Assembly (NCBI RefSeq): GCF_038096165.1
Contig: NZ_CP151076.1
Span: 4,709,501-4,773,500 of the forward strand
Source: Pseudomonas sp. G.S.17
Lineage (GTDB): Bacteria; Pseudomonadota; Gammaproteobacteria; Pseudomonadales; Pseudomonadaceae
Reading direction: 5' to 3'
DNA length: 64,000 nucleotides
Shown here: one piece after another, positions 43,310 through 52,749 of the stretch
How positions within the stretch are numbered: position 1 is the stretch's first letter
Layout of the letters: each line of letters starts with the position of its first letter
The notes under the pieces: model-generated
What the model was told of the DNA's origin: nothing
Seen by the model: only the letters and a program-made list of their open reading frames with translations
Database searches by the model: none
Translations under genes and position numbers: made by a program

Positions 43310-43501
43310 TCATGCCTTGTCGACGCCCTTTTTCACCGCGTCTTTGGCTTTGCCTACCGCTTGTTGAGTTTCGCCTTTGATTTCCTGAGCCTTGCCTTCT
43401 GCACGCAGTTTAGAGTTGTCGGTAGCTTTACCAACACCTTGCTTGACGTTGCCGACAGCTTCGTTAGCCATGCCTTTAACTTTATCGCCAGTGCTGCTCA
43501 T
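43310..43501 (-). CDS. CsbD-family stress protein
   Basis: This 63-residue hydrophilic protein has the CsbD repeat pattern [20 protein letters not shown] and later [20 protein letters not shown]. CsbD proteins accumulate in general stress; biochemical role unknown. ATG at 43501 follows GGAG by eight bases. Confidence 0.92.
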   Translation of the reverse strand: MSSTGDKVKGMANEAVGNVKQGVGKATDNSKLRAEGKAQEIKGETQQAVGKAKDAVKKGVDKA

Positions 43502-43761
43502 AGGTACTCTCCAGAGTAAAATTCGGGTGTCGTAACCTCGACATAAAGATTGACCCGCCTCTTTTGCGCAGAGTTTCAATTATTTTTACCGGCTGTGCTG
43601 CCGCTCGTCAGGCCAGGTAACACGGGAAACCCGCGGAGTTTTTTCAGGCCAGGCAGCAACTTTGACTTTAAGTTTGCCCGGCAACCCCCGAGAATGCGGC
43701 ACGCAATCAGGCTGCGCTGACTCGGGTCAGTGCGCCGACTATTCAGATCCACAGGAACATT

Positions 43762-44142
43762 ATGAAACTCGATAAGAAGCAGGCCATCGCACGCCGCAAT
43801 CTGGAACTGGGCGGGGCCGTGCTCGGTACCAATAACACCCACTTCACGGAGCTGAACACCAACAAGAACATCTGGTGGTTCGATCTGCCGCTCGGGCGGC
43901 TGGCGGTGGGTCAGTACGAATGGGTTCATCTGCTGCTGCACACGCCCAGCACCGACCAATTGCTGCATTTGAAGGTCACCACGGTCTTTTTGCGCGATCA
44001 CATGGAAGGCCTGGTTGTGCGCAACCGAGGCAAACGCAAATCCACCGTGAGCCTGGAACTGAGCGCCGACAAGGATTCATTCCTCAAGGATGTGCGTCCA
44101 GACGGCGCGAACCTGAGCTTTGCCGGGTTCCTGCAACCCTGA
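43762..44142 (+). CDS. Conserved small protein of unknown function
   Basis: This 126-residue protein has no signal peptide, membrane segment or recognised domain. Notable stretches are NKNIWWFDLPLGRLAVGQYE and a basic segment NRGKRKSTVSLELSADKD. ACAGGAAC precedes the ATG. The 260-bp gap upstream (43502-43761) holds no visible gene. Function unknown. Confidence 0.7.
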   Translation: MKLDKKQAIARRNLELGGAVLGTNNTHFTELNTNKNIWWFDLPLGRLAVGQYEWVHLLLHTPSTDQLLHLKVTTVFLRDHMEGLVVRNRGKRKSTVSLELSADKDSFLKDVRPDGANLSFAGFLQP

Positions 44143-44192
44143 TGTGACCGACCTGCTCGTTGCCGTTGCAGCCACGAGCAGGTCCAACAAAA

Positions 44193-44594
44193 TCACGCCA
44201 GACGCTTGGTCACCAGATAACCGACCGTTGCCGCAACGCTCGATGCCACGGTGCCCCACGCCAGATCCACCAACGCCATCTGCGCCGGCCAGCCCTGCAG
44301 CGTGGCCCAGTTGCTCAAGTCATAAGTGCCATAAGCCACCAGTCCCAGCATCGCACCGCGTTGGATCGCATGGGTCAGACTGTGGCGACGCAAGGCCGAC
44401 TGCACGGCGAAATACACCAGCCCCGCCGTATACAGCAGGTAAAACACCACCGCCGGTCCCGCCATAGGCTTGTCGACCATGATCGAACCGAGCCAGCTGC
44501 GGTAAGTCGGGCCCATCAGCAAGCCGAGCCAGACACCGTCCAGGATCAGGAACGCCACCAGTGTGCTCAGGTAAGCCGTCAGATTTCTTTTCAT
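44193..44594 (-). CDS. DUF2177-family membrane protein
   Basis: This 133-residue protein has four membrane segments and the DUF2177 signatures LILDGVWLGLLMGPTYRSWL and GLVAYGTYDLSNWATLQGWP. Function unknown. It stands alone, with REP DNA upstream. Confidence 0.9.
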   Translation of the reverse strand: MKRNLTAYLSTLVAFLILDGVWLGLLMGPTYRSWLGSIMVDKPMAGPAVVFYLLYTAGLVYFAVQSALRRHSLTHAIQRGAMLGLVAYGTYDLSNWATLQGWPAQMALVDLAWGTVASSVAATVGYLVTKRLA

Positions 44595-44717
44595 GGGTCA
44601 TCCGTTTTTTAAACGCGATTGCGCGCAGGGACTGCTGAAAAGGTCAGACCCTGATTGCGGGCACAATGTCCCGGTGCAGTGAAATTTCTGCGCGATGACC
44701 GTGCGCGCCGTGGGATC

Positions 44718-44795
44718 CGTAGGACCGGCTTTAGCCGGGAGACGCAACAACTGCGTCGCCAGAACTCAAGCCCTCCCGGCTGAAGCCGGTCCTAC
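44718..44795. repeat. REPIN of the GGACCGGCTTTAGCCGGGAG type
   Basis: GTAGGACCGGCTTTAGCCGG and CCCTCCCGGCTGAAGCCGGT lie about 30 bases apart, next to the end of the CvfB gene. The same element type makes up the tandem array at 29725. Confidence 0.85.
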
Positions 44796-44812
44796 AGAAC
44801 CATCACGCGAGA

Positions 44813-45649
44813 TCACACCAGATCGATACGATCTACATGAATCACGATCTGGCCCGACTTATAAAGGGCACCAATGGCCTTTTTGAAGTTGCCTTTGCTG
44901 ACGCCGAACAAACCGCTGATTATCTGCGGATCGCTCTTGTCGCTGACCGGCAGCGTGCCGTTGTTTTCCCGCAGCTTGCTGAGGATTTTCGAATTGAGGC
45001 TGCTGGAGGCCTCTGCGCCGACCGGTTGCAGGCTCAGGCTGAGGTTGCCGTCGGAACGGATTTCCTTGATGAAACCCTTCTCCTGCTTGCCGGCACGCAT
45101 GAACTTGAACACTTCGTTCTTGTGGATCAAGCCCCAGTGTTTGTTGTTGATGATTGCCTTGAAACCCATATCGGTGGCTTCGGCGACCAGCAAATCGACT
45201 TCCTGGCCAACGGTGTAGGTGGCCGGCGTCTTGTCCAGATAGCGGTCCAGGCGCGCGGTCGCGGTGATGCGTCGGGTGTGTTTGTCCAGGTAGACATGCA
45301 CCACGCAATAATCACCGGCCTGCAAGGTGCGTTTCTCTTCCGAGTACGGCAGCAGCAAATCCTTGGGCAGGCCCCAATCGAGGAACACGCCAATGCTGTT
45401 GACCTCAAGGACTTTCAGGCTGGCGAATTCACCGACCTGAACCTTGGGTGTTTCAGTGGTGGCCAACAGCTTGTCTTCGCTGTCCAGATAAACGAAAACA
45501 TTGAGCCAGTCCTCATCTTCGCTGGGAATATCCTTGGGGATATAACGGTTGGGCAGCAGGATTTCACCATCCGCCCCGCCATCCAGATACAGACCAAAGT
45601 TAGTGTGCTTCACGACTTGCAAGCTGTTGTAACGCCCGATTAACGCCAT
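44813..45649 (-). CDS. CvfB-family S1-domain RNA-binding protein
   Basis: This 278-residue protein has S1-like OB folds (about 1-60, 65-125, 145-210; e.g. VNSIGVFLDWGLPKDLLLPY) and a carboxyl winged helix (NNGTLPVSDKSDPQIISGLF, VSKGNFKKAIGALYKSGQI). This matches Staphylococcus CvfB, an RNA-binding virulence regulator. ATG at 45649 is chosen over a TTG two codons before. It probably affects RNA stability or translation. The 348-bp gap upstream (45650-45997) shows no gene. Confidence 0.9.
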   Translation of the reverse strand: MALIGRYNSLQVVKHTNFGLYLDGGADGEILLPNRYIPKDIPSEDEDWLNVFVYLDSEDKLLATTETPKVQVGEFASLKVLEVNSIGVFLDWGLPKDLLLPYSEEKRTLQAGDYCVVHVYLDKHTRRITATARLDRYLDKTPATYTVGQEVDLLVAEATDMGFKAIINNKHWGLIHKNEVFKFMRAGKQEKGFIKEIRSDGNLSLSLQPVGAEASSSLNSKILSKLRENNGTLPVSDKSDPQIISGLFGVSKGNFKKAIGALYKSGQIVIHVDRIDLV

Positions 45650-45997
45650 TTCCAAATACCCTCATTACGTGGGCGTCATTCTACCCGAGTTTGCTGATCA
45701 GGATCGCGACGCGCAAAGCATTGGGCAACGGGATGCTGAAACCCCCATGAAATTCAACAATTTGCTCCCCATTCGTCAGACTGATTCAGTCGTGAATAGA
45801 GGATTTTGTCTTGCCCAATTCCGCCCAGAAACAACTTTTCAGCCGTAAAACAGCAAGTTAGCGAGCTAATTATCGGCCGATATAAATAATTGGCAGCGCT
45901 GCGGGAACAGCTTTTAGGGCTATATTTCTAAAGCAATTGTCAAGCCATTCATATACAATTGCTGGCCGTATCAAGTTTATATAGGTTAATGGCAGCC

Positions 45998-46177
45998 ATG
46001 CGCGTAAAAGCATCCAACTCCAAAGCAAAGCCAGCTCCAGCCGTTGAAACGAGCGATTCGATCAACGCCCAGATTGCGGTTTTTCTGAAGTCTGGTGGTG
46101 AAATCCAGGAAATCGCCAAAGGCGTCAGCGGCCAGACTTTCGGCCCATCCAAGCAAATCACCCTCGGCAAAAAGTAA
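45998..46177 (+). CDS. Small conserved protein (59 residues), possibly SutA-like
   Basis: This short protein (MRVKASNSKAKPAPAVE start) has a helix and the pattern AVFLKSGGEIQEIAKGVSGQ, which recalls the fLxxGGxiqeI stretch of the Pseudomonas RNA-polymerase-binding protein SutA, and a Lys-rich end. ATG at 45989 three codons earlier is an alternative. Function is not established. Confidence 0.65.
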   Translation: MRVKASNSKAKPAPAVETSDSINAQIAVFLKSGGEIQEIAKGVSGQTFGPSKQITLGKK

Positions 46178-46371
46178 TTTTTCCCCGCTCCAGTTGTCGA
46201 TCTCTATGCGCTTTGATTTTCAGGGCGCTAGTGGATTGATCCTTCGCTGCATCAGCTAGACTCCTCGCTCAGCCTCTTGGCATACCATTATGATGCTCAG
46301 CTCGTTGCGCACTGACGCTGCGACGGGCAGGATGAAGCCCTTGGAGCCAGCCCCCTTTGCGGAATGCACGA

Positions 46372-46884
46372 ATGAAGAACTGGATGCTTTTCGGCGCACT
46401 GATTTGTCTGGGTGGTTGTGCATCGCACGGCTGCGACGCCACGCTCAATGACGGTTATCCCGCAGGCAGCGCCTGTCGTGAACAGCATTTGCTGTATCGG
46501 AACGACATGCTGCAGGCCAAGCTGTTGATCAGTGAAGCCGACCGGGAGAATTACGAACTGGCCGAAGCCATGCTGCGCCGTGCCGGCATCGACGACGCCT
46601 CCGGTGAAGCCGAGTTCTACCAGGCCGTACTGTTGATTCGTCAACAACGCGACCAGCCACGCGTCATCGAACTGCTGCAGGATGCTGCCCGAAGCAAGCA
46701 CCCGCTGGCCATTGCCCTGCTCGCCCAACAGCTGAGCATGAGCGACCAGAAACAGTCCGAACGCTACCGCGCCGACTACGCCGAACTGGATGTCGCCAAG
46801 AGCGGCTACCCGTCTTTCGAACAGGCCTTGGTGGTGATTCGCGGCCTGATTATTCCCTCGCCGCAGACCACCGCTTCCAACTGA
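46372..46884 (+). CDS. Lipoprotein of unknown function
   Basis: This 170-residue protein has a short signal peptide with a lipobox CLGGC (Cys near residue 16), so it should be lipid-anchored. The mature part is helical with a Sel1/TPR-like feel (YELAEAMLRRAGIDDASGEA, AARSKHPLAIALLAQQLSMS). ATG at 46372 is preferred over an upstream TTG. It lies 158 bases before the porin-like gene on the same strand. Confidence 0.78.
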   Translation: MKNWMLFGALICLGGCASHGCDATLNDGYPAGSACREQHLLYRNDMLQAKLLISEADRENYELAEAMLRRAGIDDASGEAEFYQAVLLIRQQRDQPRVIELLQDAARSKHPLAIALLAQQLSMSDQKQSERYRADYAELDVAKSGYPSFEQALVVIRGLIIPSPQTTASN

Positions 46885-47042
46885 TCTTGCGCGGATCGAC
46901 GAACGGTCCGATCCCGCGCGCATTCGCCGGTATGCTTGCGAGGCTCTAGCTCGCGGTTTCTGTTGGGTCGCCGGCGATTTGCCGAAGCGCCGTTTTCGAT
47001 ACGACTGCTCCGATCCCACTCCTCAACTCCAGGAGTGAGCAC

Positions 47043-47768
47043 ATGCTCAATATTCGTCATTACGTCCTGTTGCTGGGCGCCCTGGTTATCTGTCAGTCCG
47101 CTTCTGCCCAGGTGCTGGAGCGGGAATTGGGTGCCTTCGATCTCAAGCTCGGCACTTCACCCGCGCGCAGCATGGCCCAGGGCCTGGTCACACCAAACGG
47201 CAACGGCTCGTTCCATGGCGGCCTGGACCTGACGCACGAAAGTGGTTTCTACGTCGGGCAGTGGACACCCAGCGTCGGCATTACTGACGAGACAACGCTG
47301 GAAGTCGACTCGTACATGGGCTTCAAGAAGCCCTTCGACAAAACCCTCGGCTACGAGATGGGCATCATTCGCTACAGCTATCCCGACACCAGCCAGCTCG
47401 ACAGCCATGAGTTCTATGCCGGTCTGCGCGTGCTGAACAGTCGCGTCGGCGCCGCGTTCAGCAACGACGTCGGCCGCCGCGACAGCACCTTGTTCGTTGA
47501 TCTGGGCGGTATCGAACGGCTGGGTATCGGCGTACGCATGCAATACGCCAATCATCAGTTCGATACGCCGCAGCAGATCACCGACGGCGGTATGGTCAGC
47601 ATGTTCAACGACTGGTCACTGAACATCACGCGGCCGTGGATGGGCATCGACATGAACCTGATCTACAGCGGATCGAGCCTGAGCGGCACTGATTGCAGCG
47701 CCTACAGCGGCCACAACCCGCAGTGTGAAGGCACCTTCACGGTAAAGGCCGTGCGCGCGTTCTTCTGA
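47043..47768 (+). CDS. TorF-like putative porin
   Basis: This 241-residue outer-membrane protein has a signal peptide (1-22, ending ASA) and alternating amphipathic beta strands ending in the classic aromatic carboxyl residue (VRAFF). Segments such as GGLDLTHESGFYVGQWTPSV match the TorF/CHP02001 group. It has a strong ribosome site (AGGAG). The channel substrate is unknown. Confidence 0.88.
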   Translation: MLNIRHYVLLLGALVICQSASAQVLERELGAFDLKLGTSPARSMAQGLVTPNGNGSFHGGLDLTHESGFYVGQWTPSVGITDETTLEVDSYMGFKKPFDKTLGYEMGIIRYSYPDTSQLDSHEFYAGLRVLNSRVGAAFSNDVGRRDSTLFVDLGGIERLGIGVRMQYANHQFDTPQQITDGGMVSMFNDWSLNITRPWMGIDMNLIYSGSSLSGTDCSAYSGHNPQCEGTFTVKAVRAFF

Positions 47769-47830
47769 TCGACTGAACTGCTATCCTCAGGCCCGCTCTA
47801 CAGGATAAGCAGGTCAATCGAGGAGTCTTC

Positions 47831-48700
47831 ATGCACACCCCGTTCAAAGCCTTCATTACGTTGTTGATGGCGCTGTTTGTACTGGGCGGATGCACCCGCA
47901 TCGGGCTCGCTTATCGGAATCTGGACGTCATCATTCCCTGGTCGCTCAATGACTATCTCGGGATGAATTCCACGCAGAAAGGTTGGTTGAACGGGCGACT
48001 CAAGGAGCATTTGAGCTGGCATTGCAGCACCCAATTGCCGGGCTATCTCACCTGGCTGGATCGCCTGGAGGAAATGGTCAAGACCAATCAGGTGACCGAG
48101 CAGGGTCTGCGCGCCCGCACTGAAGAAGCCAAACAAGCCATTGCCCAAATCTCGCGGCAGATCACCCCGTCGGCGGTGGAGCTGTTGGCGCAGCTCGACG
48201 ACAAGCAGGTCGCGGAAATGCAGGAGACTTTCGCCAAGGATCGCCGCAAACATGAGGACGAATACCTCAAGCAGCCGCTGGACAAGCAGATCAGCGAACG
48301 CGCCGAGCGCATGGAAAAACGCCTGAGCCCGTGGCTCGGCTCGTTGAGCCCGGCGCAGCAACAACGCGTGCAAAGCTGGTCGGCGTCACTGGGCGAACAG
48401 AACCGCGCCTGGCTGGATAACCGCACCCATTGGCAAGCGCTGTTTGTCAGCACCGTGCAGAATCGGCAAGCCAGCGACTTCCCGGAGAAAATCGCCAAGC
48501 TGTTGCAGGATCGGGAAACGTTCTGGACGCCGCAATACCGCGTGGCGTATGACCAGACCGAAAAAGCCGCTATTTCACTGCTGGCGGACCTGATGGCGCA
48601 AAGTACGCCAGACCAGCGTGAGCAGTTGCTGGAGAAAATCGCCAGCACGCGTAAGGATTTTACGGATTTGAGCTGTCTGAAAGCGGCAAAGGCTGCTTAG
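47831..48700 (+). CDS. DUF6279-family lipoprotein
   Basis: This 289-residue lipoprotein has a lipobox VLGGC (Cys near 21) and the conserved amino block IGLAYRNLDVIIPWSLNDYL. The rest is helical and highly charged. It lies 62 bases after the porin-like gene with its own GAGGAG site and is probably co-transcribed. Function unknown. Confidence 0.88.
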   Translation: MHTPFKAFITLLMALFVLGGCTRIGLAYRNLDVIIPWSLNDYLGMNSTQKGWLNGRLKEHLSWHCSTQLPGYLTWLDRLEEMVKTNQVTEQGLRARTEEAKQAIAQISRQITPSAVELLAQLDDKQVAEMQETFAKDRRKHEDEYLKQPLDKQISERAERMEKRLSPWLGSLSPAQQQRVQSWSASLGEQNRAWLDNRTHWQALFVSTVQNRQASDFPEKIAKLLQDRETFWTPQYRVAYDQTEKAAISLLADLMAQSTPDQREQLLEKIASTRKDFTDLSCLKAAKAA

Positions 48701-48715
48701 TAACGGCGCAAGTTG

Positions 48716-48747
48716 AAATTGTGGGCGCGAATTCGCTCCCACAATTT
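48716..48747. terminator. Bidirectional hairpin
   Basis: AAATTGTGGG and CCCACAATTT flank a palindromic centre with GAATTC, between two convergent genes. A and T runs on both sides allow termination from either direction. It is a REP derivative. Confidence 0.65.
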
Positions 48748-48769
48748 GCCCACAGGGTTGCGGACAGAC

Positions 48770-49165
48770 TCAGGCAATCTGCGCCTTGGCCGCTACCTCG
48801 TCAAAGGTCTCCGGATCAAGCGGATCAGCCTGTTCATCCAGCACCTGACGCGGATGGTCGTTGCCGGGAATGGCGCTGTCGATCAATGCCAGCAGGCTTG
48901 CACCACGCGGGCTGAGGATGAAATTCTCACCGTTGCCGCCCTCGTCTTCCGGGCGCGTCTGAATGAAGCCACGGCTCAGCAGCAACTGCTCGTATTCGCC
49001 AGCAATCGCTTTTAGATGGTCAAGATTTTCGACTGGTTCGCCAGCGGCAGCCAGGGCAGCTGCGTGCTCTTCAGCGTATTTGCGAGGCGCGAAGCTGGCG
49101 TCGGCGCTGTTTTGCACTTCGTGCAGCAGACGTTCGATAAGGTCCCAGTTATAAGGCAGTTCCAT
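48770..49165 (-). CDS. DUF2513-like small protein
   Basis: This 131-residue cytoplasmic protein begins MELPYNWDLIERLLHEVQ, like DUF2513 proteins, with a wHTH-like middle (AIAGEYEQLLLSRGFIQTRP, LSPRGASLLALIDS) and an acidic tail. GGAGG precedes the ATG at 49165. Some DUF2513 proteins are phage-associated; function unknown. Confidence 0.75.
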   Translation of the reverse strand: MELPYNWDLIERLLHEVQNSADASFAPRKYAEEHAAALAAAGEPVENLDHLKAIAGEYEQLLLSRGFIQTRPEDEGGNGENFILSPRGASLLALIDSAIPGNDHPRQVLDEQADPLDPETFDEVAAKAQIA

Positions 49166-49347
49166 TTTTCTTACCTCCATCCAGCGTGGATAAATGGCCC
49201 GTGACGTCCCGCCATCAGGCTTGCTACTGAAGGTTGTGACACGCGCCAACACTGGCCGTTCAGCCCTGGCGGCTGAGCGGTTCGGCTGAACTTTTTCGGG
49301 AAATTGGCGCTCAACCGTTCAAGCCCGCAAAGGAAATAGAGGCAGCC

Positions 49348-49620
49348 ATGAAAATCCTGTTGAGCATTACCGCCGCGTTGACCCTTTTGAGTGCCGTGCC
49401 GTCATGGGCGTGCACACCTGAGGAGGCAACCGCCAAGCGTGAGCAACTGGCCAAGGAAGTGCAGAAACTTACCGAACAGAATCCGACCAAGGCCAAAGAG
49501 ATCAACGACGAGTTGCAGAAGATGGATCTGGAGACAGCGTCCAGGGACCTGCCAGACAAGTGTCAACTGATTGATCAGCGGCTCAAGGAAATGAATACGG
49601 CGGAGAAGAAGACGGAGTAG
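49348..49620 (+). CDS. Small periplasmic coiled-coil protein
   Basis: This 90-residue protein has a signal peptide (1-21, ending SWA), an initial Cys in ACTPEEA and a helical mature part that could form a coiled coil (REQLAKEVQKLTEQN, AKEINDELQKM). Two Cys near 22 and 72 could form a disulfide. Function unknown. Confidence 0.75.
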   Translation: MKILLSITAALTLLSAVPSWACTPEEATAKREQLAKEVQKLTEQNPTKAKEINDELQKMDLETASRDLPDKCQLIDQRLKEMNTAEKKTE

Positions 49621-49632
49621 CTAGGATCCGCA

Positions 49633-49666
49633 GGAGCGAGCGGGCGGCGTTCCGACCGCTCGCTCC
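49633..49666. terminator. Hairpin between convergent genes
   Basis: GGAGCGAGCGG pairs with CCGCTCGCTCC, a REP-derived stem between the small periplasmic gene and the helicase gene. No T-run. Confidence 0.5.
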
Positions 49667-49681
49667 AACAGGTGTGGAGAT

Positions 49682-51028
49682 TTATTCAGCCGCTGGCGTT
49701 TCGGTTTTGCGCTTCTTCAACGGTGCCATGCCGTCCTTGCTCACCAATGACAAGGCATCGGTTTTTGGACGATTGGCGATTTTGCGTTTGGTCGGGGCCT
49801 TGGCGCCGGTTTTCTTCTTGTCGCCCTTGGCGTCAGTCTTTTTCTTCTTCACGCCCACAGCCTTGCCCGACGCCTTGACCTTCTTCGGTCCGCCGTAAGA
49901 GCCTTTGACTTCCTTGATCGTGCGACGCTCAAAACTCTGCTTGAGGTAGCGCTCGACGCTGGACATCAGGTTCCAGTCGCCGTGGCAGATCAACGAAATC
50001 GCCAGACCTTCGCCACCCGCGCGACCGGTACGGCCGATGCGGTGCACGTAATCGTCGCCGCTGCGTGGCATGTCGAAGTTGATGACCATATCCAGGCCTT
50101 CAACGTCCAGGCCGCGCGCTGCAACGTCAGTCGCCACGAGGATCTTGGTGCCGCCCTGCTTCAAGCGATCAATCGCCGCCTTGCGGTCTTTCTGGTCCTT
50201 GTCGCCGTGCAGCACGAACGCTTTGTAGTCCAGCGCCACCAGACGGCCATACAGGCGATCAGCCATAGCCTTGGTGTTGGTGAAAATAATCGCTTTCTGA
50301 TACGTCTCGTTGGCCAGCAGCCAGTGCACGATCTGCTCTTTGTGGCTGTTGTGGTCAGCGGTGATGATCTGCTGCCGCGTACCCGAAGCCAGCTCACTGA
50401 CGCTGTTGACCTGCAAGTGCTGCGGATCGGTCAGCACTTTGCCGATCATCTCGCGCAGGCCCGCACCACCGGTGGTGGCCGAGAACAGCAAGGTCTGCTG
50501 ACGGTTCGGGCATTCGCCGGCCAGACGTTCGACGTCTTCGGCAAAACCCATGTCCAGCATGCGGTCGGCTTCGTCCAGGACCAGCACTTCAACCTGTTTG
50601 AGGTCCAGGTTGCCGGCGTTGAGCTGCTCCAGCAGACGACCCGGCGTACCGATCAGGATGTCCGGCACCTTGCGCAGCATGGCGGCCTGGACCTTGAAAT
50701 CTTCGCCACCGGTAATCAGACCGGCCTTGATGAAGGTGAACTGCGAGAAACGCTCGACTTCTTTCAGCGTCTGCTGCGCCAGCTCGCGGGTCGGCAGCAG
50801 GATCACGGCGCGAATGTCGACGCGGACCTTGGCCGGGCCCATCAGGCGATTGAGGATCGGTAATACAAAAGCCGCAGTCTTGCCGCTACCGGTTTGCGCA
50901 GTCACCCGCAGGTCACGCCCTTCCAGCGCCAGCGGGATGGCCGCTGCTTGCACAGGCGTAGGCTCGACAAAGTTAAGCTCGGCCACGGCTTTCAGCAGGC
51001 GTTCATGCAGGGCGAATTGGGAAAACAC
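49682..51028 (-). CDS. DEAD-box ATP-dependent RNA helicase
   Basis: This 448-residue helicase carries the full motif set: AQTGSGKT (motif I), PTRELA (Ia), TPGR, LDEADRMLD (II, DEAD), SATT (III), ATDVAARGLD (V) and HRIGRTGR (VI). The carboxyl tail (about 380-448) is Lys-rich and probably binds RNA. GTG at 51028 is the likely start (MFSQFALHERLL), with GAGG eight bases before it. It resembles RhlE-type proteins that act in ribosome assembly or RNA decay. The exact subgroup is not certain. Confidence 0.93.
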   Translation of the reverse strand: MFSQFALHERLLKAVAELNFVEPTPVQAAAIPLALEGRDLRVTAQTGSGKTAAFVLPILNRLMGPAKVRVDIRAVILLPTRELAQQTLKEVERFSQFTFIKAGLITGGEDFKVQAAMLRKVPDILIGTPGRLLEQLNAGNLDLKQVEVLVLDEADRMLDMGFAEDVERLAGECPNRQQTLLFSATTGGAGLREMIGKVLTDPQHLQVNSVSELASGTRQQIITADHNSHKEQIVHWLLANETYQKAIIFTNTKAMADRLYGRLVALDYKAFVLHGDKDQKDRKAAIDRLKQGGTKILVATDVAARGLDVEGLDMVINFDMPRSGDDYVHRIGRTGRAGGEGLAISLICHGDWNLMSSVERYLKQSFERRTIKEVKGSYGGPKKVKASGKAVGVKKKKTDAKGDKKKTGAKAPTKRKIANRPKTDALSLVSKDGMAPLKKRKTETPAAE

Positions 51029-51209
51029 GGGTGCTACCTCGACGAAATACAAAAATACAGGCGCATAGCCTAACGGTTTCGAGCGCCGGGGCCGAGTTTC
51101 TTTACGACTAACTGCTTATTTTGTTACTCGATTTGCCATACGTCGCCCAAGTCGGGGCCATGAATGCTCTAATCGGCAGCCCATTTCTTCAGGAGTTTTA
51201 AAGAGTCAC

Positions 51210-52484
51210 ATGGAAATTCAATCGCTATGGCTGCGCGTTCAGGAACTCTGGGGTGTGCTGGATCAACATCCATTGCTGCATGCGAGTCTCGGCCTGCTGT
51301 TGCTGCTGATCGCGGCGCTGGTGCTCGGCCGGGTGGCGCGTTTCCTGATCCTTTACGCGATGAAGATGCTCGGCAGACAGCCGGCGCTGCACTGGCTCAA
51401 TGATTTTCTGCACAACAAGGTTTTCCAGCGCCTGGCGCAGATAACGCCGTCGCTGGTGATCCAGTTCGGCCTGAATCTGGTGCCCGACCTGAGCGCCACC
51501 GGCAAGAACGTGATCGGCAATATCGCGCTGGCCTTCACCATTCTGTTCATGACCCTGGCCATGGGCGCGCTGCTCAATGCGTTGCTCGACATCTACGCGC
51601 GCACTGCCCACGCCCGCACGCGCTCGATCAAGGGCTATGTGCAACTGGCGAAGATGATTCTGTATATCTTCGCCGCAATCATCATTGTTGCCACCCTCAT
51701 CGACCGCTCGCCGCTGTTGCTGCTGTCCGGGCTTGGCGCCATGTCTGCGGTCATCCTGCTGGTCTACAAGGACACGCTGCTGTCGTTCGTCGCCAGCGTG
51801 CAGTTGACCAGCAACGACATGCTGCGCGTCGGCGACTGGATCGAAATGCCGCAAGTCGGTGCTGATGGCGATGTGGTGGATATCACGCTGCATACGGTCA
51901 AGGTGCAGAACTTCGATAAAACCATCGTCTCGATCCCGACCTGGCGCCTGATGTCCGAGTCGTTCAAGAACTGGCGCGGCATGCAGCAGTCAGGCGGCCG
52001 GCGCATCAAGCGCAGTCTGTTCATCGATGCCAGTGGCGTACGTTTCGTAAGCGACGACGAGGAACGGCAGCTGAGCCAGGTGCATTTGCTGACCGACTAC
52101 ATCAGCCGCAAACAGGCCGAACTGCTGGCCTGGAACCAGGCGCAGGGCAACGTGGCGCAGCTGTCGGCCAACCGGCGCCGGATGACCAACATCGGCACCT
52201 TCCGCGCCTACGCGCTGGCCTATCTGAAAAGCCACCCTGAGGTGCACCCGGACATGACCTGCATGGTCCGCCAGCTGGAAGCCTCGGCATTGGGCGTACC
52301 GCTGGAAATCTACTGCTTCACCCGCACCACGGTGTGGGCCGAGTACGAGCGCATTCAAGGCGATATCTTCGACTACCTGCTGGCAGTGTTGCCGGAGTTT
52401 GGCCTGAGCCTGTATCAACAACCGAGCGGGATGGACATGCGCGCGGGGTTGGCGGTCACGAAGCCACGTGGGGCTGAGCTGTGA
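51210..52484 (+). CDS. MscS-family mechanosensitive channel (YbdG-like)
   Basis: This 424-residue inner-membrane protein has five membrane segments; the last (LLLSGLGAMSAVILLVYKDTL) lines the pore. The MscS beta domain follows (SNDMLRVGDWIEMPQVGADG, VVDITLHTVKVQNFDKTIVS, IPTWRLMSESFKNWRGM). The segment order matches YbdG-type channels, which open under mild osmotic downshock. Its last 29 bases overlap the convergent antitoxin gene. Confidence 0.92.
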   Translation: MEIQSLWLRVQELWGVLDQHPLLHASLGLLLLLIAALVLGRVARFLILYAMKMLGRQPALHWLNDFLHNKVFQRLAQITPSLVIQFGLNLVPDLSATGKNVIGNIALAFTILFMTLAMGALLNALLDIYARTAHARTRSIKGYVQLAKMILYIFAAIIIVATLIDRSPLLLLSGLGAMSAVILLVYKDTLLSFVASVQLTSNDMLRVGDWIEMPQVGADGDVVDITLHTVKVQNFDKTIVSIPTWRLMSESFKNWRGMQQSGGRRIKRSLFIDASGVRFVSDDEERQLSQVHLLTDYISRKQAELLAWNQAQGNVAQLSANRRRMTNIGTFRAYALAYLKSHPEVHPDMTCMVRQLEASALGVPLEIYCFTRTTVWAEYERIQGDIFDYLLAVLPEFGLSLYQQPSGMDMRAGLAVTKPRGAEL

Positions 52485-52749
52485 TATCCAGTCCCAGAAC
52501 CTGCATCACGGCGAGCAGGGTTTTGAGTGTCGGATTCCCCTCCTCGCTGAAGGACCGATAGAGTTGTTCGCGAGAAAGCCCTGTCTCGCGGGCCATGTCG
52601 GTCATGCCCCGCGCACGAGCAACCACTCCCAACGCTTTAGCAATGTAGCCAGCATCACCACTGGCGAATGCATCAGTCATGAACTCGGCGATGGCTTCCG
52701 GCGAGCCCAGCGCTTCGGCGGGATCATAAGCGTAAAGTTGTTCAGTCAT
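52456..52749 (-). CDS. HigA-like antitoxin
   Basis: This 97-residue protein has a Cro/C1-type HTH (about 40-92: GMTDMARETGLSREQLYRSF, NPTLKTLLAVMQVLGLDI) of the putative addiction-module antidote group. Its ATG overlaps the toxin stop as ATGA. It should bind the toxin and repress the operon at the palindrome before it. The 3' end overlaps the channel gene. Confidence 0.9.
   Translation of the reverse strand: MTEQLYAYDPAEALGSPEAIAEFMTDAFASGDAGYIAKALGVVARARGMTDMARETGLSREQLYRSFSEEGNPTLKTLLAVMQVLGLDITAQPHVAS

Noticed and set aside
43502..43761. Possible small RNA between csbD and the hypothetical gene
   Set aside because: Some hairpins are visible but no promoter and terminator pair could be supported.
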